A DNA stretch of 30,041 nt from Pseudovibrio sp. JCM 19062. GTDB taxonomy: Bacteria; Pseudomonadota; Alphaproteobacteria; Rhizobiales; Stappiaceae. The notes beneath the pieces are model-generated. The model ran no database searches. It was not told where the DNA came from and saw nothing but the letters and a program-made list of their open reading frames with translations. Made by a program: the position numbers and the translations under genes. The stretch lies in NCBI GenBank assembly GCA_001310715.1, contig BAXV01000047.1, positions 1 through 30,041 of the forward strand. The letters are read 5' to 3'. Below are positions 20,600 to 29,406 of the stretch, piece after piece. The number at the start of each line of letters is the position of its first letter. Within the stretch, counting starts at the first letter, position 1.

Positions 20600-21762
20600 T
20601 ATTTGGTTTCCTGAAAGAGCTCACGACCAATCAGCATGCGGCGAATTTCCGAGGTGCCCGCGCCGATTTCATAGAGTTTTGCGTCACGCAGCAGGCGACC
20701 GGTTGGGTACTCGTTGATGTAACCATTGCCACCAAGGGACTGGATTGCTTCCAGCGCCAGCTTGGTTGCATTTTCTGCGGAATAGAGGATGCAGCCAGCG
20801 GCGTCCTTACGGGTGGTTTCACCACGGTCACAGGCAGCGGCAACTGCGTACACGTAGGAACGGGAGGCATTCATCAGGGTGTACATGTCTGCGAGTTTGC
20901 CTTGCATCAGCTGGAACTCGCCGATGGATTTGCCGAACTGCTTGCGCTCATGGATGTAAGGCACCACGATGTCCATAGCCGCTGCCATGATGCCCAGAGG
21001 ACCACCGGAAAGAACAACACGCTCGTAGTCCAGACCAGACATCAGCACGTTGACGCCTTTACCTTCTTCGCTCAGGACGTTTTCGAAGGGTACTTCGCAG
21101 TCTTCAAAGACCAGCTCACAGGTGTTGGAGCCGCGCATACCCAGCTTGTCCAGCTTTTGTGCGGTGGAGAAGCCCTTCATGCCTTTTTCGATGATGAAGG
21201 CTGTCATGCCACGGGAGCCAGCCTCCGGATCAGTCTTGGCGTAGACGACCAGAGTGGAGGCGTCCGGGCCGTTTGTGATCCACATTTTGTTGCCGTTGAG
21301 GATATAGCGGTCGTTGCGCTTTTCAGCGCGCAACTTCATGGAAACAACGTCAGAGCCAGCGCCGGGTTCGGACATGGCGAGAGAGCCAACGTGCTCACCA
21401 GAGCAAAGTTTTGGCAGGTACTTTGCTTTTTGCTCAGGCGTGCCGTGGCGGTTGATCTGGTTTACGCACAGGTTGGAGTGTGCGCCGTAGGACAGGCCAA
21501 CAGAGGCGGAGGCGCGGGAGATTTCCTCAACCGCAACAACATGGGCGAGATAGCCCATGCCGGTGCCGCCGTATTCCGGGTCTGCTGTCATACCCAGCAC
21601 GCCCAGGTCGCCCATCTCTTTCCAAAGGTCATTCGGAAACTCGTTGCTTTCGTCAATCTCAGCGGCGCGCGGCGCGAGCTTGTCTTGTGCCCAACGACGA
21701 ATAGTCTCGCGCAGAGCGTCAATATCTTCACCAAGACCAAAATTCATTACAGCGTCAAACAC
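20599..21762 (-). CDS. liuA: isovaleryl-CoA dehydrogenase
   Basis: An FAD-dependent acyl-CoA dehydrogenase that oxidises isovaleryl-CoA to 3-methylcrotonyl-CoA, passing electrons to ETF. The frame is intact. The GTG at 21762 is chosen because it follows GGAGG with seven-base spacing and yields [15 protein letters not shown]; a GTG at 21798 would place that ribosome-binding site inside the gene. Motifs are [37 protein letters not shown] and the C-terminal [20 protein letters not shown]. The isovaleryl-type catalytic Glu is in [15 protein letters not shown]. At 387 aa it is the first gene of the leucine operon. Confidence 0.96.
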   Translation of the reverse strand: MFDAVMNFGLGEDIDALRETIRRWAQDKLAPRAAEIDESNEFPNDLWKEMGDLGVLGMTADPEYGGTGMGYLAHVVAVEEISRASASVGLSYGAHSNLCVNQINRHGTPEQKAKYLPKLCSGEHVGSLAMSEPGAGSDVVSMKLRAEKRNDRYILNGNKMWITNGPDASTLVVYAKTDPEAGSRGMTAFIIEKGMKGFSTAQKLDKLGMRGSNTCELVFEDCEVPFENVLSEEGKGVNVLMSGLDYERVVLSGGPLGIMAAAMDIVVPYIHERKQFGKSIGEFQLMQGKLADMYTLMNASRSYVYAVAAACDRGETTRKDAAGCILYSAENATKLALEAIQSLGGNGYINEYPTGRLLRDAKLYEIGAGTSEIRRMLIGRELFQETK

Positions 21763-21836
21763 CGCGCTTCCTCCTGCTTCCGAAGTTCTTGGACCCACAC
21801 TCTTGATGGAGCTTCCCAGTGGACCATAATTTAATT

Positions 21837-21852
21837 AAACGAACGTTCGTTT
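21837..21852. promoter_or_regulatory. 16-bp perfect palindromic operator between liuA and the TetR gene
   Basis: AAACGAACGTTCGTTT is a perfect palindrome, 74 bases before the liuA start and 145 before the tetR start. It sits in the shared intergenic region and is embedded in an AT-rich stretch suitable for a promoter. Its length and symmetry fit a TetR-family dimer. Binding by the adjacent TetR is inferred from position. Confidence 0.72.
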
Positions 21853-21997
21853 GATTACTAGCAGGGCATGGGCTAGTATGCAATAACCCTTAGGGCGCAT
21901 TTCCAGCAGCGTGTTTACTTCCGAAGATTGCAGGGCATTCATCGGAGGAGCGCCGCCAGCTAATGTGTCCTGTGTAGACTTACAAAAGGCTTAGATC

Positions 21998-22588
21998 GTG
22001 GCACGAACCAAAGGCTCCGTTGGCGCAGATACAAAAACTGCGATTTATGCAGCAGCAAAAAAAAGCTCATTGAGACCAAGGGCTTTGAAGCAATGACCCT
22101 TCGCCAGCTTGCTGCCGAGGTGGGTGTGCAGGCGGGGTCTGTCTATCGTTATGTGGAGAGTAAGGACGAGCTGCTTCAGGCGCTGATGAACCAGCATATG
22201 ATCAGCCTGATCGAGAATTGGGAAAAGCTGGAGGGCAAGGGGGAGGACCCTGTTTCCCGTCTCAAGGCGTTTGTTGCCTTCCACATCCGCTATCACATTG
22301 AACGCCGCGCGGACGTTGTGATCGCGAATCTAGAGCTGCGGTCACTTGGAGAGGAATATCGTGCCGACGTGGTGACCAAGCGCAGCCAGTACGAGCCAAT
22401 CTGCGGAGCATTCTGGCGGATGGTGTGCAAGCGGGCGTGTTTCCCAAGGTGGATCTGGAAGTAGCGGCTTTCGCGATCATCGCCATGCTTACCGGCGTTT
22501 GCTTCTGGTATCGTCCCGATGGGCGTCTTAGTATCGATGAGATTATCGAAGTGCACCAGAAGCTGGTGCTGAAGGGCGTTGTGGGTAG
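21998..22588 (+). CDS. TetR-family regulator, divergent from leucine operon (two or three frame breaks)
   Basis: The GTG start gives MARTKGSVGADTKTAIYAAA. A run of eight A (22057-22064) shifts frame; six or nine A restores KKLIETKGFEAMTLRQLA and the helix-turn-helix EVGVQAGSVYRYVESKDELL. A missing C at 22400-22401 then joins KRSQYEPI to LRSILADGVQAGVFPKVDLE and a helix pair (FAIIAMLTGVCFWYRPDGRL). As printed, the frame runs on into plsY. A third missing base in GGG 22583-22585 would end the protein at TAG 22586-22588, giving about 197 aa, the family norm. It probably senses an acyl-CoA and represses liuA and itself through the palindrome at 21837. The end point is inference. Confidence 0.82.
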
Positions 22589-22598
22589 GGCCGTTCTT

Positions 22599-23222
22599 GT
22601 GATTGATCTGTTTAAGGTATTTGCCGCTCTTGGCGCAGGCTATCTGCTGGGCAGCATCAGCACGGCGGTGCTGGTTGGGAAAGCCTATGGCAAGGATATC
22701 CGCGAGTATGGCAGCAAGTCGGCGGGCCTCACCAATACGCTGCGTGTGCTTGGCAAACCTGCTGCACTGATTGTTCTTTTCGGAGATATCCTGAAGGGCG
22801 TGGTTGCCTGTTTGGTTGGCTTGTATCTGGGTGTTTATGCAGGTTCTGGCGCAGCGGTGGACAGTGTGAGTATGTTAGTTGCAGGAGCTGGGGCAATTGT
22901 TGGCCACAATTGGCCGATCTTTTACAGCTTCAGAGGTGGCAAGGGCGTGCTGACAGCCGCTGCCGTGCTGTTCATGTTGGACCCGATTATCGCAGCGAGT
23001 TGCCTCGGATCTTTTGTGCTCATCGTTGCTGTGACCCGCTTTGTTTCCTTGGGGTCAATCTGCGCCGCACTGCTGTTCGTCGTGCTTTCCTTTGTTCCGG
23101 TGTTTGGCCATACGATCTATTTCCAGATTTTCGCACTGGTTATGGCGTTTATGGTGGTTGCCAAACACCGCGCTAACGTCGGCAGACTGCTTTCCGGGAC
23201 TGAAAACAAGCTGAGCTTTTGA
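22599..23222 (+). CDS. plsY: glycerol-3-phosphate acyltransferase PlsY
   Basis: An integral membrane enzyme that transfers an acyl group from acyl-phosphate to glycerol-3-phosphate, the first step of phospholipid synthesis. All three family motifs are present: GSISTAVLVGKAYGKDIREY followed by GSKSAGLTNTLRVLGK; GHNWPIFYSFRGGKGVLTA; and KHRANVGRLLSGTENK. The Ser-Lys-Ser-Ala in the first motif replaces the usual GSGNxGATN, a moderate divergence. There are about five to six spans and 207 aa. A GTG at 22599 is chosen (VIDLFKVFAALGAGYLLGSI), since that is where PlsY homology begins; upstream residues belong to the TetR regulator. Confidence 0.9.
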   Translation: MIDLFKVFAALGAGYLLGSISTAVLVGKAYGKDIREYGSKSAGLTNTLRVLGKPAALIVLFGDILKGVVACLVGLYLGVYAGSGAAVDSVSMLVAGAGAIVGHNWPIFYSFRGGKGVLTAAAVLFMLDPIIAASCLGSFVLIVAVTRFVSLGSICAALLFVVLSFVPVFGHTIYFQIFALVMAFMVVAKHRANVGRLLSGTENKLSF

Positions 23223-23235
23223 GGTTAGAGAACGC

Positions 23236-23691
23236 TCACCGCAATGGCACCATTCGGTTCTTCAAGGGTGAAGCCTTCACAATTGACGTATTGGTCATTG
23301 CTTTTTCGTGGAGGGGGTCGAGGAGGTCGTCTAGTTCGCTGACGTCTTTGAGGTAGATGCGGGTGACGAAGCAGTCTTCTCCGGTGACCTTGTCGCAGGA
23401 GGTGAAGCGGGGCTCGTTGAGGATGAGTTGTTCAACCACATGCAGGTTGCCGGGGCTTGGTCTGACGCGGACAATTGCTTCGAGGATGTAGCCGAGTGCT
23501 TTGGGGTTTATCTCGACTGTGAAGCCGGTGATGATGCCGTCTTGCTCCAGTTTGCGGACCCGCTCTGTTGTGCTGGGGGCGGAGAGGCCGATGCGGGCTG
23601 CGAGTTCGCTGATAGAGATTCGGCCGTCGCGCTCCAGAATCTCAAGGATTTTGCAGGCAGTTTCGTCCAGTGGTTTTATCTCTTTAGGCAC
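23236..23691 (-). CDS. Lrp/AsnC-family transcriptional regulator
   Basis: A 151-aa feast/famine regulator with an N-terminal winged helix-turn-helix (ILEILERDGRISISELAARI, then LSAPSTTERVRKLEQDGIIT) and a C-terminal ligand-binding RAM domain (AIVRVRPSPGNLHVVEQLIL, then KVTGEDCFVTRIYLKDVSEL). It converges on plsY and is divergent from the PhzF-family gene, with 114 bases between the two starts. A role in controlling that neighbour is plausible. The effector amino acid is not evident. Confidence 0.93.
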   Translation of the reverse strand: MPKEIKPLDETACKILEILERDGRISISELAARIGLSAPSTTERVRKLEQDGIITGFTVEINPKALGYILEAIVRVRPSPGNLHVVEQLILNEPRFTSCDKVTGEDCFVTRIYLKDVSELDDLLDPLHEKAMTNTSIVKASPLKNRMVPLR

Positions 23692-23805
23692 TTTTGTTCT
23701 CTCGCTTTATAATGTGAGGGCAATTCGTCCAATCTGCCTTTGGTTTTCTATATAGCATGGGGTTGTTACTGGCTATTTTTTCAATCCTGATGATTGGAGG
23801 TTTTT

Positions 23806-24654
23806 ATGCAGACAGATCTTTTGGCACTTCAGCACATTTCGGCGTTCTCTCATGGTGAGGAAGGTGGCAATGCGGGGGTGCTGGTGGGAGATGTGATGCT
23901 TCCTGAGGCGCAGATGCAGTCTATTGCGGGGGATCTTGGATACTCCGAGACCGTGTTTGCTGTGCCGCTTGCTGGAGATGAAGGGTATCGTGTGCGGTAC
24001 TTCTCGCCGGAAACCGAGGTACCGTTTTGTGGGCATGCGACTATTGCGCTGGGCGCGGTTCTGGCACAGCAGCATGGGCGGAAAACACATCGGCTTGAGC
24101 TGAATGAAGCTGTGATCTCGGTTGAGAGCTGGCAAGAAAACGGGCAGTTGCAGGCGGCCTTGCAGTCTCCGCAGACGAAGAGCGAAACGTTGGATGACGA
24201 CGTGAAAGCTCAATTACTTGAGTTATTTGGGCTGAGTGAGGGGGATCTAGACCTTCGCATTCCACCTGCGCGCATTCATGGCGGTGCGGATCATCTGGTG
24301 CTTGCCTTGTCTGACAGGACCGAGCTTGCTGGCATGGCTTATGATCTGGAGGCCGCAAAGCAGTTCATGCATGCGCAGGGTCTAGTGACCATCATGCTGG
24401 TTTATGTGCGCGGACTGCAAGAGTTTGATGTGCGCAACGCGTTTGCGTCTGCCGGTGTGTTTGAAGATCCGGCCACGGGCGCGGCTGCTGCGGCGTTTTC
24501 TGGTTATCTGCGCGATATGGGCTGGGCGCACGGCGGTGAAATTCAGATTGTGCAGGGTGAGGACATGGGGTCGAAGTCGCTCATTTCCGCGCAGATTTCC
24601 TCCGAGGCGGGCGCTTCTATTCGTGTTTCGGGCAGTGCACGCCGGATGAAGTAA
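23806..24654 (+). CDS. PhzF-family isomerase / epimerase-like protein
   Basis: PhzF-fold proteins catalyse proton transfer or isomerisation on small metabolites; only some make phenazines, and no phenazine genes are seen here. The ATG at 23806 follows GGAGG with five-base spacing (a TTG at 23794 is less likely). The first domain has HISAFSHGEEGGNAGVLVGD and the catalytic Glu in YSETVFAVP. The second signature is FSPETEVPFCGHATIALG, and the C-terminal half has FEDPATGAAAAAFSGYLRD. At 282 aa it is normal for the family. It is divergent from the Lrp-like regulator, which suggests control by an amino acid signal. The substrate is unknown. Confidence 0.9.
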   Translation: MQTDLLALQHISAFSHGEEGGNAGVLVGDVMLPEAQMQSIAGDLGYSETVFAVPLAGDEGYRVRYFSPETEVPFCGHATIALGAVLAQQHGRKTHRLELNEAVISVESWQENGQLQAALQSPQTKSETLDDDVKAQLLELFGLSEGDLDLRIPPARIHGGADHLVLALSDRTELAGMAYDLEAAKQFMHAQGLVTIMLVYVRGLQEFDVRNAFASAGVFEDPATGAAAAAFSGYLRDMGWAHGGEIQIVQGEDMGSKSLISAQISSEAGASIRVSGSARRMK

Positions 24655-24667
24655 GCAAGAGCTGTCT

Positions 24668-25078
24668 CTACACCAGTCTGAGATGGATCTCAGCGTTTAG
24701 CGTGTTGGAGACAGTACATATTTCTTTGGCAGCTTTGATCAGGGCCTCGGCTTCCTCGCGGTCTTTATGGTCAGGGAGAGCGATTTCCAGATGGAAGCTG
24801 CCAAAGCGGATGGGCAGTGAGGGTGCCCTTTCGGCGTTGACGGTGATATTGACCCTGCCGAGCGTGACTTTGCGGTGGCGGGCTGCTATCTCCAAAGAAA
24901 TTGCTATACAGGATGCAAGTGCGGACATGATCAGGTCGGAAGGGGCGGAAAAGTCAGCGGAGTCCCCGTCACCTGCCGCGTATTCATGCCCGAATTGATT
25001 GGAGACCCTGAACTGTCCCTGCTCTTGGGAGGCGAGCGTTAGTGGTCCATAGGACTTGGGCTTCATCTTGATCGTCAT
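24668..25078 (-). CDS. OsmC-family peroxiredoxin-like protein
   Basis: OsmC/Ohr proteins reduce organic hydroperoxides through two cysteines. The ATG at 25078 (MTIKMKPKSYGPLTL) is chosen over 25153 because the extra N-terminal residues have no family counterpart. The first catalytic Cys is in MSALASCIAISLEIAARHRK and the second in KEICTVSNTLNAEIH. At 136 aa it is typical. The gene converges with the PhzF gene (14 bases apart). The link to the oxyR-katA peroxide module 1.5 kb away is suggestive only. Confidence 0.9.
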   Translation of the reverse strand: MTIKMKPKSYGPLTLASQEQGQFRVSNQFGHEYAAGDGDSADFSAPSDLIMSALASCIAISLEIAARHRKVTLGRVNITVNAERAPSLPIRFGSFHLEIALPDHKDREEAEALIKAAKEICTVSNTLNAEIHLRLV

Positions 25079-25466
25079 ATCAAATTCTCGCAGGTGGTCA
25101 CTGTTGCATACTCCACCGCTGTATACGTGTAAGCCGCACCACAGGTAAACCAAGGCTGTTTGGGACAGGCGGGGGGCAGCATTTCAAGACCTGCAAGATG
25201 TATGCACTGCCGGACAGGAGCGCTAGCGGCAGTGGTGGAGATGTGTGAATTTTCTTTATGCTTTCAGATGTTAACGCAATCATATTTGTATGTACTTTGT
25301 ATGTAATTGCTGGGTGTTTTGCAGTGTAACTTGTTTGTGGTCCTGATTTATATTTACTATCTGGAGTGGTGAAAGAAAATATTATTTGCTTTAGTTGATA
25401 TCTGAAGAAATTACTATTTAATTCCCACTGGGGCAGGCGTGGGGCTTGCCTGATTCGGGTGGGTGT
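25079..25466. promoter_or_regulatory. 388-base regulatory gap with direct and inverted repeats
   Basis: No gene is supported here. Two copies of TTTGTATGTA lie 11 bases apart (25285-25294 and 25296-25305), one helical turn, as for tandem activator binding. CACTGCC (25205-25211) and GGCAGTG (25228-25234) form an inverted repeat around a 16-base loop holding the palindrome GCTAGC. The right half is AT-rich and should contain the promoter of the following LuxR-type gene. The left part should contain that of the OsmC gene. Confidence 0.45.
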
Positions 25467-26613
25467 ATGCAGCGTGTGTATGACGAGGTGGTGCGACGGC
25501 TTTATGCCCGTGTCGCGCTTGGCGAGGATATAGGGGGAGCATTTGAACCGATGCTCTCATCCTTTCGCGAAACCATGTTTTGCTACAAGGTCCTCTCGCT
25601 AAAACCGTTTAAATATCACCACTTATCCTTTCTTAATACCGGAGAGGAGGCGAAAGCGGATATGATTGCGGCGGGAGAGAGTAATCCTCTGCCCCAACTT
25701 GCTCAGTCCATGCCGATGCATAGTGTGGTGGATACGGAACAGTTCATCAGCCACGATGAATTTCGGGATACGGATTTCTATGGGAACGTTTTAGGAAAGT
25801 ACGGTGATTTTGACCGGATACGGGGGTTTTTGATCCACCGGCAAGGCGTGGAGATTGCGACAGCTTCGCTTGCTATTCCCTCCGATTTTTCGACTGCTGC
25901 CGGCGAAAACCTCAACAAGGCTCTTGAGGCGGTCAGGCCGCATGTTCAGAATGCATTTTCGGTGGCGTTGCAACTGGAAAAAAAGGCGGTGTGTGACGCA
26001 GGCTCATTCCTTCTGGCTGGATCGGATTCCAAGTGCCGCGTTCATTTTGGATCAGGGGCAGCATGTTGCCATTGCCAATACGTCAGCCGAGGCTTTGTTT
26101 TCTGCCAAAAAGAGCTTTTTTGTAGATTCCCGTGGAGAGGTGACATCGCGCCATAGCAGGCATCGCAAGATGTTTGAGTATGCGATTGCCAAGTGCCGCG
26201 CCTTTGGCAAACCGCTGGGGCCGTTGGTTCTGGAAGGTGACGTGGCCCCAAACCCGTTTGTTGTTGTGATGCCGATTAACGTGTTTGCAGAAACGCCAGC
26301 CTATCTGGCCCCTTTTGTGCGCGGGGTGCAGCCGCTTCTTTGTATCCTCATGGATCCGGGGGATCAACCTTTGGCGCCTCTGGAGAACCTTCAGCATTAC
26401 TTCGGTATTTCCAAACGGGAGGCGGAACTGCTGCAGCATCTGGTGAACGGAGCCTCTATGGCAGAGACCGCGGATGCTTTGGAGATCAGCTACAACACTG
26501 CGCGCAATCATATGGCACGCATCGCGGAAAAGGCCTCTGTTAACTCGCAAAGTGAGCTGGTTCGGCTGGCAAGTGACCTTGCAGCACGGGTGCCACGGCA
26601 GGAAACGCCGTAG
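25467..26613 (+). CDS. LuxR-type helix-turn-helix regulator (one frame break)
   Basis: The ATG at 25467 (MQRVYDEVVRRLYARVALGE) follows GGGTGGG. The N-terminal half (about 170 aa) resembles no named sensor with certainty. The frame breaks at a run of seven A (25978-25984); with six it continues as RRCVTQAHSFWLDRIPSAAF, then ILDQGQHVAIANTSAEALF, a PAS-like segment. The C-terminus is a clear LuxR helix-turn-helix: YFGISKREAELLQHLVNGAS, then MAETADALEISYNTARNHMA. There is no autoinducer-binding signature and no receiver domain, so it is not a quorum-sensing receptor by sequence. It is about 381 aa. It converges on oxyR, 16 bases from that stop. Target genes are unknown. Confidence 0.85.
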
Positions 26614-26629
26614 GCACGCGGCGCAGACC

Positions 26630-27558
26630 TTAGAGATTGAGGTGCTTTTGCATGGCCGGGGCTGCCATTTGTGCGGCCAGGAATTCTCCGAAGCGCTTCA
26701 GATGGTCTGCTCTTGGATCACTGTTTCTAAACTGCAAAGAGATGGACCGTCCGAATTTCCCATCGGAGATTGGGTGGGTGGTGACCAAACCGCCGAAGAG
26801 GTCGGGGCCATTCACGGATAAAGCTGGCAAGAGCGCTGCACCGTCACCAAGGGCGACCATCTGACGAAGCATTTCGAGACTGCTTGCCATGCGCTGTCGA
26901 GGGTCATCTATCAAGTGACAAAGTGCGATTGTCTGGCTGCGCATGCAGTGCTCTTCCGTGAGCAGGACGAGCTTGGTGTTTTTGATTTTTGACCATGAAA
27001 CCGGCACGCCTTGCTCAAGACCTTCTGTTGAGGGGCTGGCGAAGAAATAGGGTTCGAAAAACAACTCGACCATTCCGCAGTTGGTTGAATTTGGTTCTGT
27101 TGCCAACACCATGATGTCCAGCTTTCGATCTGCAAGCATCTGTTCCAGAACACTTGTTGGTTCTTCAATGAGTGAGAGGTGCAGTTTTGGGTAGGCGTTT
27201 TTGATGGATTTGAGCACCAGCGGCAGAAGGTAGGGCCCAAAGTGGGAATGACGCCCAGTCGCAGTTCTCCTTCCATGGGGGATGTCAGGCTGGAAGAAAG
27301 TTCAAGCAGTTCTCGGGCTTCGTTCAAGATAGTTTCGGCTTTGGCCAGAAAAATCCGGCCATTTTCGGTGACAGAGATGCTCTTGCCCTGACGCTCGAAT
27401 ATGGGAAATCCGATGCGGGCTTCCAGTTTTTGGATCTGAGAACTGATGGCGGGTTGGGATACACCGCAGAGTGATGCAGCTCGCCCGAAGTGTCCTTCAT
27501 TGGCAATTGTTTGCGTGTATTCCAGATCGCGGAGGGAGAGCCCTCTTAAGGAAGCCAT
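26630..27558 (-). CDS. oxyR: OxyR, peroxide-sensing LysR-type regulator (one frame break)
   Basis: Activates peroxide defence genes when H2O2 forms a disulfide between two cysteines. The start at 27558 (MASLRGLSLRDLEYTQTIAN) has AGAGG four bases upstream; the ATG at 27570 has no such site. The HTH is HFGRAASLCGVSQPAISSQI. One C is missing at 27233-27235 (plus-strand GGG should be four); the repair joins GVIPTLGP to YLLPLVLKSIKNAYPKLHLS. The redox pair is in EEHCMRSQTIALC, nine residues apart as in E. coli OxyR (Cys205 and Cys214 here). It is divergent from katA with a short shared promoter region. The repaired length is 309 aa. Confidence 0.92.
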
Positions 27559-27664
27559 TTTGCCTCTCATAGTTTTTTTCTTATCGTAATAATAAAAACA
27601 ATAACTTTTACATTAAAAAAAGAGCAAGCGTAGATAAGTCATATTGAATTTGAGGAGACCCCAT
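27559..27664. promoter_or_regulatory. shared oxyR-katA promoter region
   Basis: A 106-base, strongly AT-rich divergent region. It contains an ATAG (27569-27572) seven bases from a CTTA and then further AT-rich tetrads at seven-base steps, faintly recalling the OxyR pattern ATAG-N7-CTAT-N7-ATAG-N7-CTAT. Only the first tetrad matches fully. Regulation of katA by OxyR is inferred from gene order rather than from this match. Confidence 0.4.
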
Positions 27665-29139
27665 ATGACTGACAAACGCAGATTGACAACTTCCTTTGGT
27701 GCACCGGTTCCGGACAATCAGAACATCATGACTGCAGGAGCGCGCGGTCCGGCGTTGCTCCAAGATGTCTGGTTTCTGGAAAAGATGGCGCATTTTGATC
27801 GGGAGGTCATTCCTGAGCGCCGCATGCATGCCAAAGGATCTGCCGCATATGGGACATTTACGGTCACCCACGACATTACCAAATACACCCGTGCCAAGTT
27901 GTTTTCAGAGGTCGGCAAAAAGACCGAGACCTTCCTGCGTTTTTCTACAGTGGCGGGAGAACGCGGTGCGGCAGATGCCGAGCGTGACATCCGTGGCTTT
28001 GCGCTGAAATTCTATACTGAAGAGGGGAACTGGGATTTGGTTGGCAACAACACCCCCGTGTTTTTCCTCCGCGACCCGCTGAAGTTTCCGGATCTGAACC
28101 ATGCGGTCAAACGCGACCCGCGTACAAATATGCGTAGTGCTGACAACAACTGGGATTTCTGGACCAACCTGCCGGAGGCTTTGCATCAGGTGACCATTGT
28201 GATGTCAGATCGCGGAATTCCGGCGACCTATCGTCATATGGATGGATTTGGCAGCCATACCTTCAGCTTTATCAATGCCGATAATGAACGTTTCTGGGTG
28301 AAGTTCCATTTTAAAACCAAACAGGGGATCAAGAACTTAACCGACGAGGAAGCGGCGCAGATTGTTGCGGGTGATCGTGAGAGCCATCAGCGGGATCTTT
28401 ATGAAAGCATCGAGAACGGTGATTTCCCAAAATGGACGCTGTTTGTTCAGATCATGCCGGAAAAGGACGCTGGCAGCTACCACATCAACCCGTTTGATTT
28501 GACCAAAGTCTGGCCGCACGCCGACTACCCGCTGATTGAAGTGGGGGAGCTGGAGTTGAACCGGAACCCGGACAACTATCATGCGGAAGTTGAACAATCT
28601 GCCTTTGCTCCGTCCTCCGTTGTGCCTGGTATCAGCTTCTCGCCAGACAAAATGCTTCAGGGGCGGTTGTTCTCTTATGGAGATACGCAGCGATACCGGT
28701 TGGGCGTGAATCATTCGCAGATACCCGTGAATGCACCTCGTTGTCCGTTCCATTCCTATCACGCGATGGCGCGATGAGGGTTGATGGTAACTTTGGTTCG
28801 CGCATTGGATATGAGCCGAACATGCATGGCGAATGGCAGGAGCAACCAGATTATTCTGAACCGCCCCTGACAATTGAGGGTGCAGCAGATCACTGGAACC
28901 ATCGTGAGGATGATGATTATTACTCCCAGCCCGGAGCGCTCTTCCGGTTGATGAGCCCGGAACAGCAGCAGGTTCTTTTTGAGAATACAGCTCGCTCTGT
29001 TGGTGGTGCGCGGATTGAGATCCAACACCGCCATATCTGGAACTGCCACAAAGCGGACCCTGCTTATGGGCAGGGGGTTGCGAATGCTCTTGGATTAGAT
29101 CTGGCGGAAGTTGCTGATCTGGAGCTGGCTGAAGCCTAA
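27665..29139 (+). CDS. katA: heme catalase, clade 3 small-subunit type (one frame break)
   Basis: Decomposes H2O2 in the cytoplasm. The ATG at 27665 follows GAGGAG. The distal histidine is His55 in [34 protein letters not shown] and [20 protein letters not shown] are conserved. The proximal heme ligand is Tyr338 in [14 protein letters not shown]. The frame breaks at FHSYH: one C is missing near 28761-28763, and the repair continues [20 protein letters not shown] to [11 protein letters not shown]. The repaired length is 491 aa, normal for a small-subunit catalase. Its divergent regulator is oxyR. Confidence 0.95.
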
Positions 29140-29169
29140 AGGCTCTCATAACAAAAAAAATAACAACCA

Positions 29170-29193
29170 GCCTGCCGAACTCTCCTGGCAGGC
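29170..29193 (+). other. hairpin after katA without a T run
   Basis: GCCTGCC (29170-29176) pairs with GGCAGGC (29187-29193) around a 10-base loop. The following bases are AAAC, so it is not a complete terminator. It may protect the 3' end of the katA transcript or act with the stronger hairpin six bases further on. Confidence 0.5.
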
Positions 29194-29198
29194 AAACT

Positions 29199-29237
29199 GG
29201 CCCGGATGGCTTATGCCTTCCGGGCCGCTTTTGTTTT
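29199..29237 (+). terminator. Rho-independent terminator of katA
   Basis: GGCCCGGA (29199-29206) pairs with TCCGGGCC (29219-29226), with an inner GGC-TTAT-GCC stem separated by one T-T mismatch. TTTTGTTTT follows. It lies 60 bases past the katA stop and fits an intrinsic terminator. Confidence 0.85.
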
Positions 29238-29264
29238 AAATCGCAGTGATGTATGCGCTAATTG

Positions 29265-29292
29265 TTGACAGCACCTCACCAATAACTATGAC
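29265..29292 (+). promoter_or_regulatory. sigma-70-like promoter candidate for the last gene
   Basis: TTGACA (29265-29270), a 16-base spacer and TATGAC (29287-29292) sit 115 bases before the ATG at 29407, downstream of the katA terminator. The -35 is a perfect consensus and the -10 is fair. Alphaproteobacterial promoters often diverge from this consensus, so the call is tentative. Confidence 0.4.
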
Positions 29293-29406
29293 TTGATTGA
29301 TGAAATTTCACAGTGGTTCGGCCGGGGAGGGCTGGGCTGCTGTCAAAACTGCATAAAGTCGGGGTAATGCTGCATTGCGAAGATAACCGGCTGGGGAGGG
29401 AGTTAT

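Noticed and set aside
20902..21834. 310-codon plus-strand frame
   Set aside because: Antisense shadow of isovaleryl-CoA dehydrogenase, which is complete with all motifs on the minus strand.
23806..24654. Phenazine biosynthesis by the PhzF-like protein
   Set aside because: No other phz gene is present, and most PhzF-fold proteins act in other pathways.
27569..27601. Candidate OxyR box in the oxyR-katA gap
   Set aside because: Seven-base phasing is present but only one of four tetrads fits the E. coli consensus, and AT-rich sequence makes such matches likely by chance. Kept only as a weak remark.
28337..29149. 270-codon minus-strand frame
   Set aside because: Antisense shadow of katA; Gln/His/Arg-rich with no domain.
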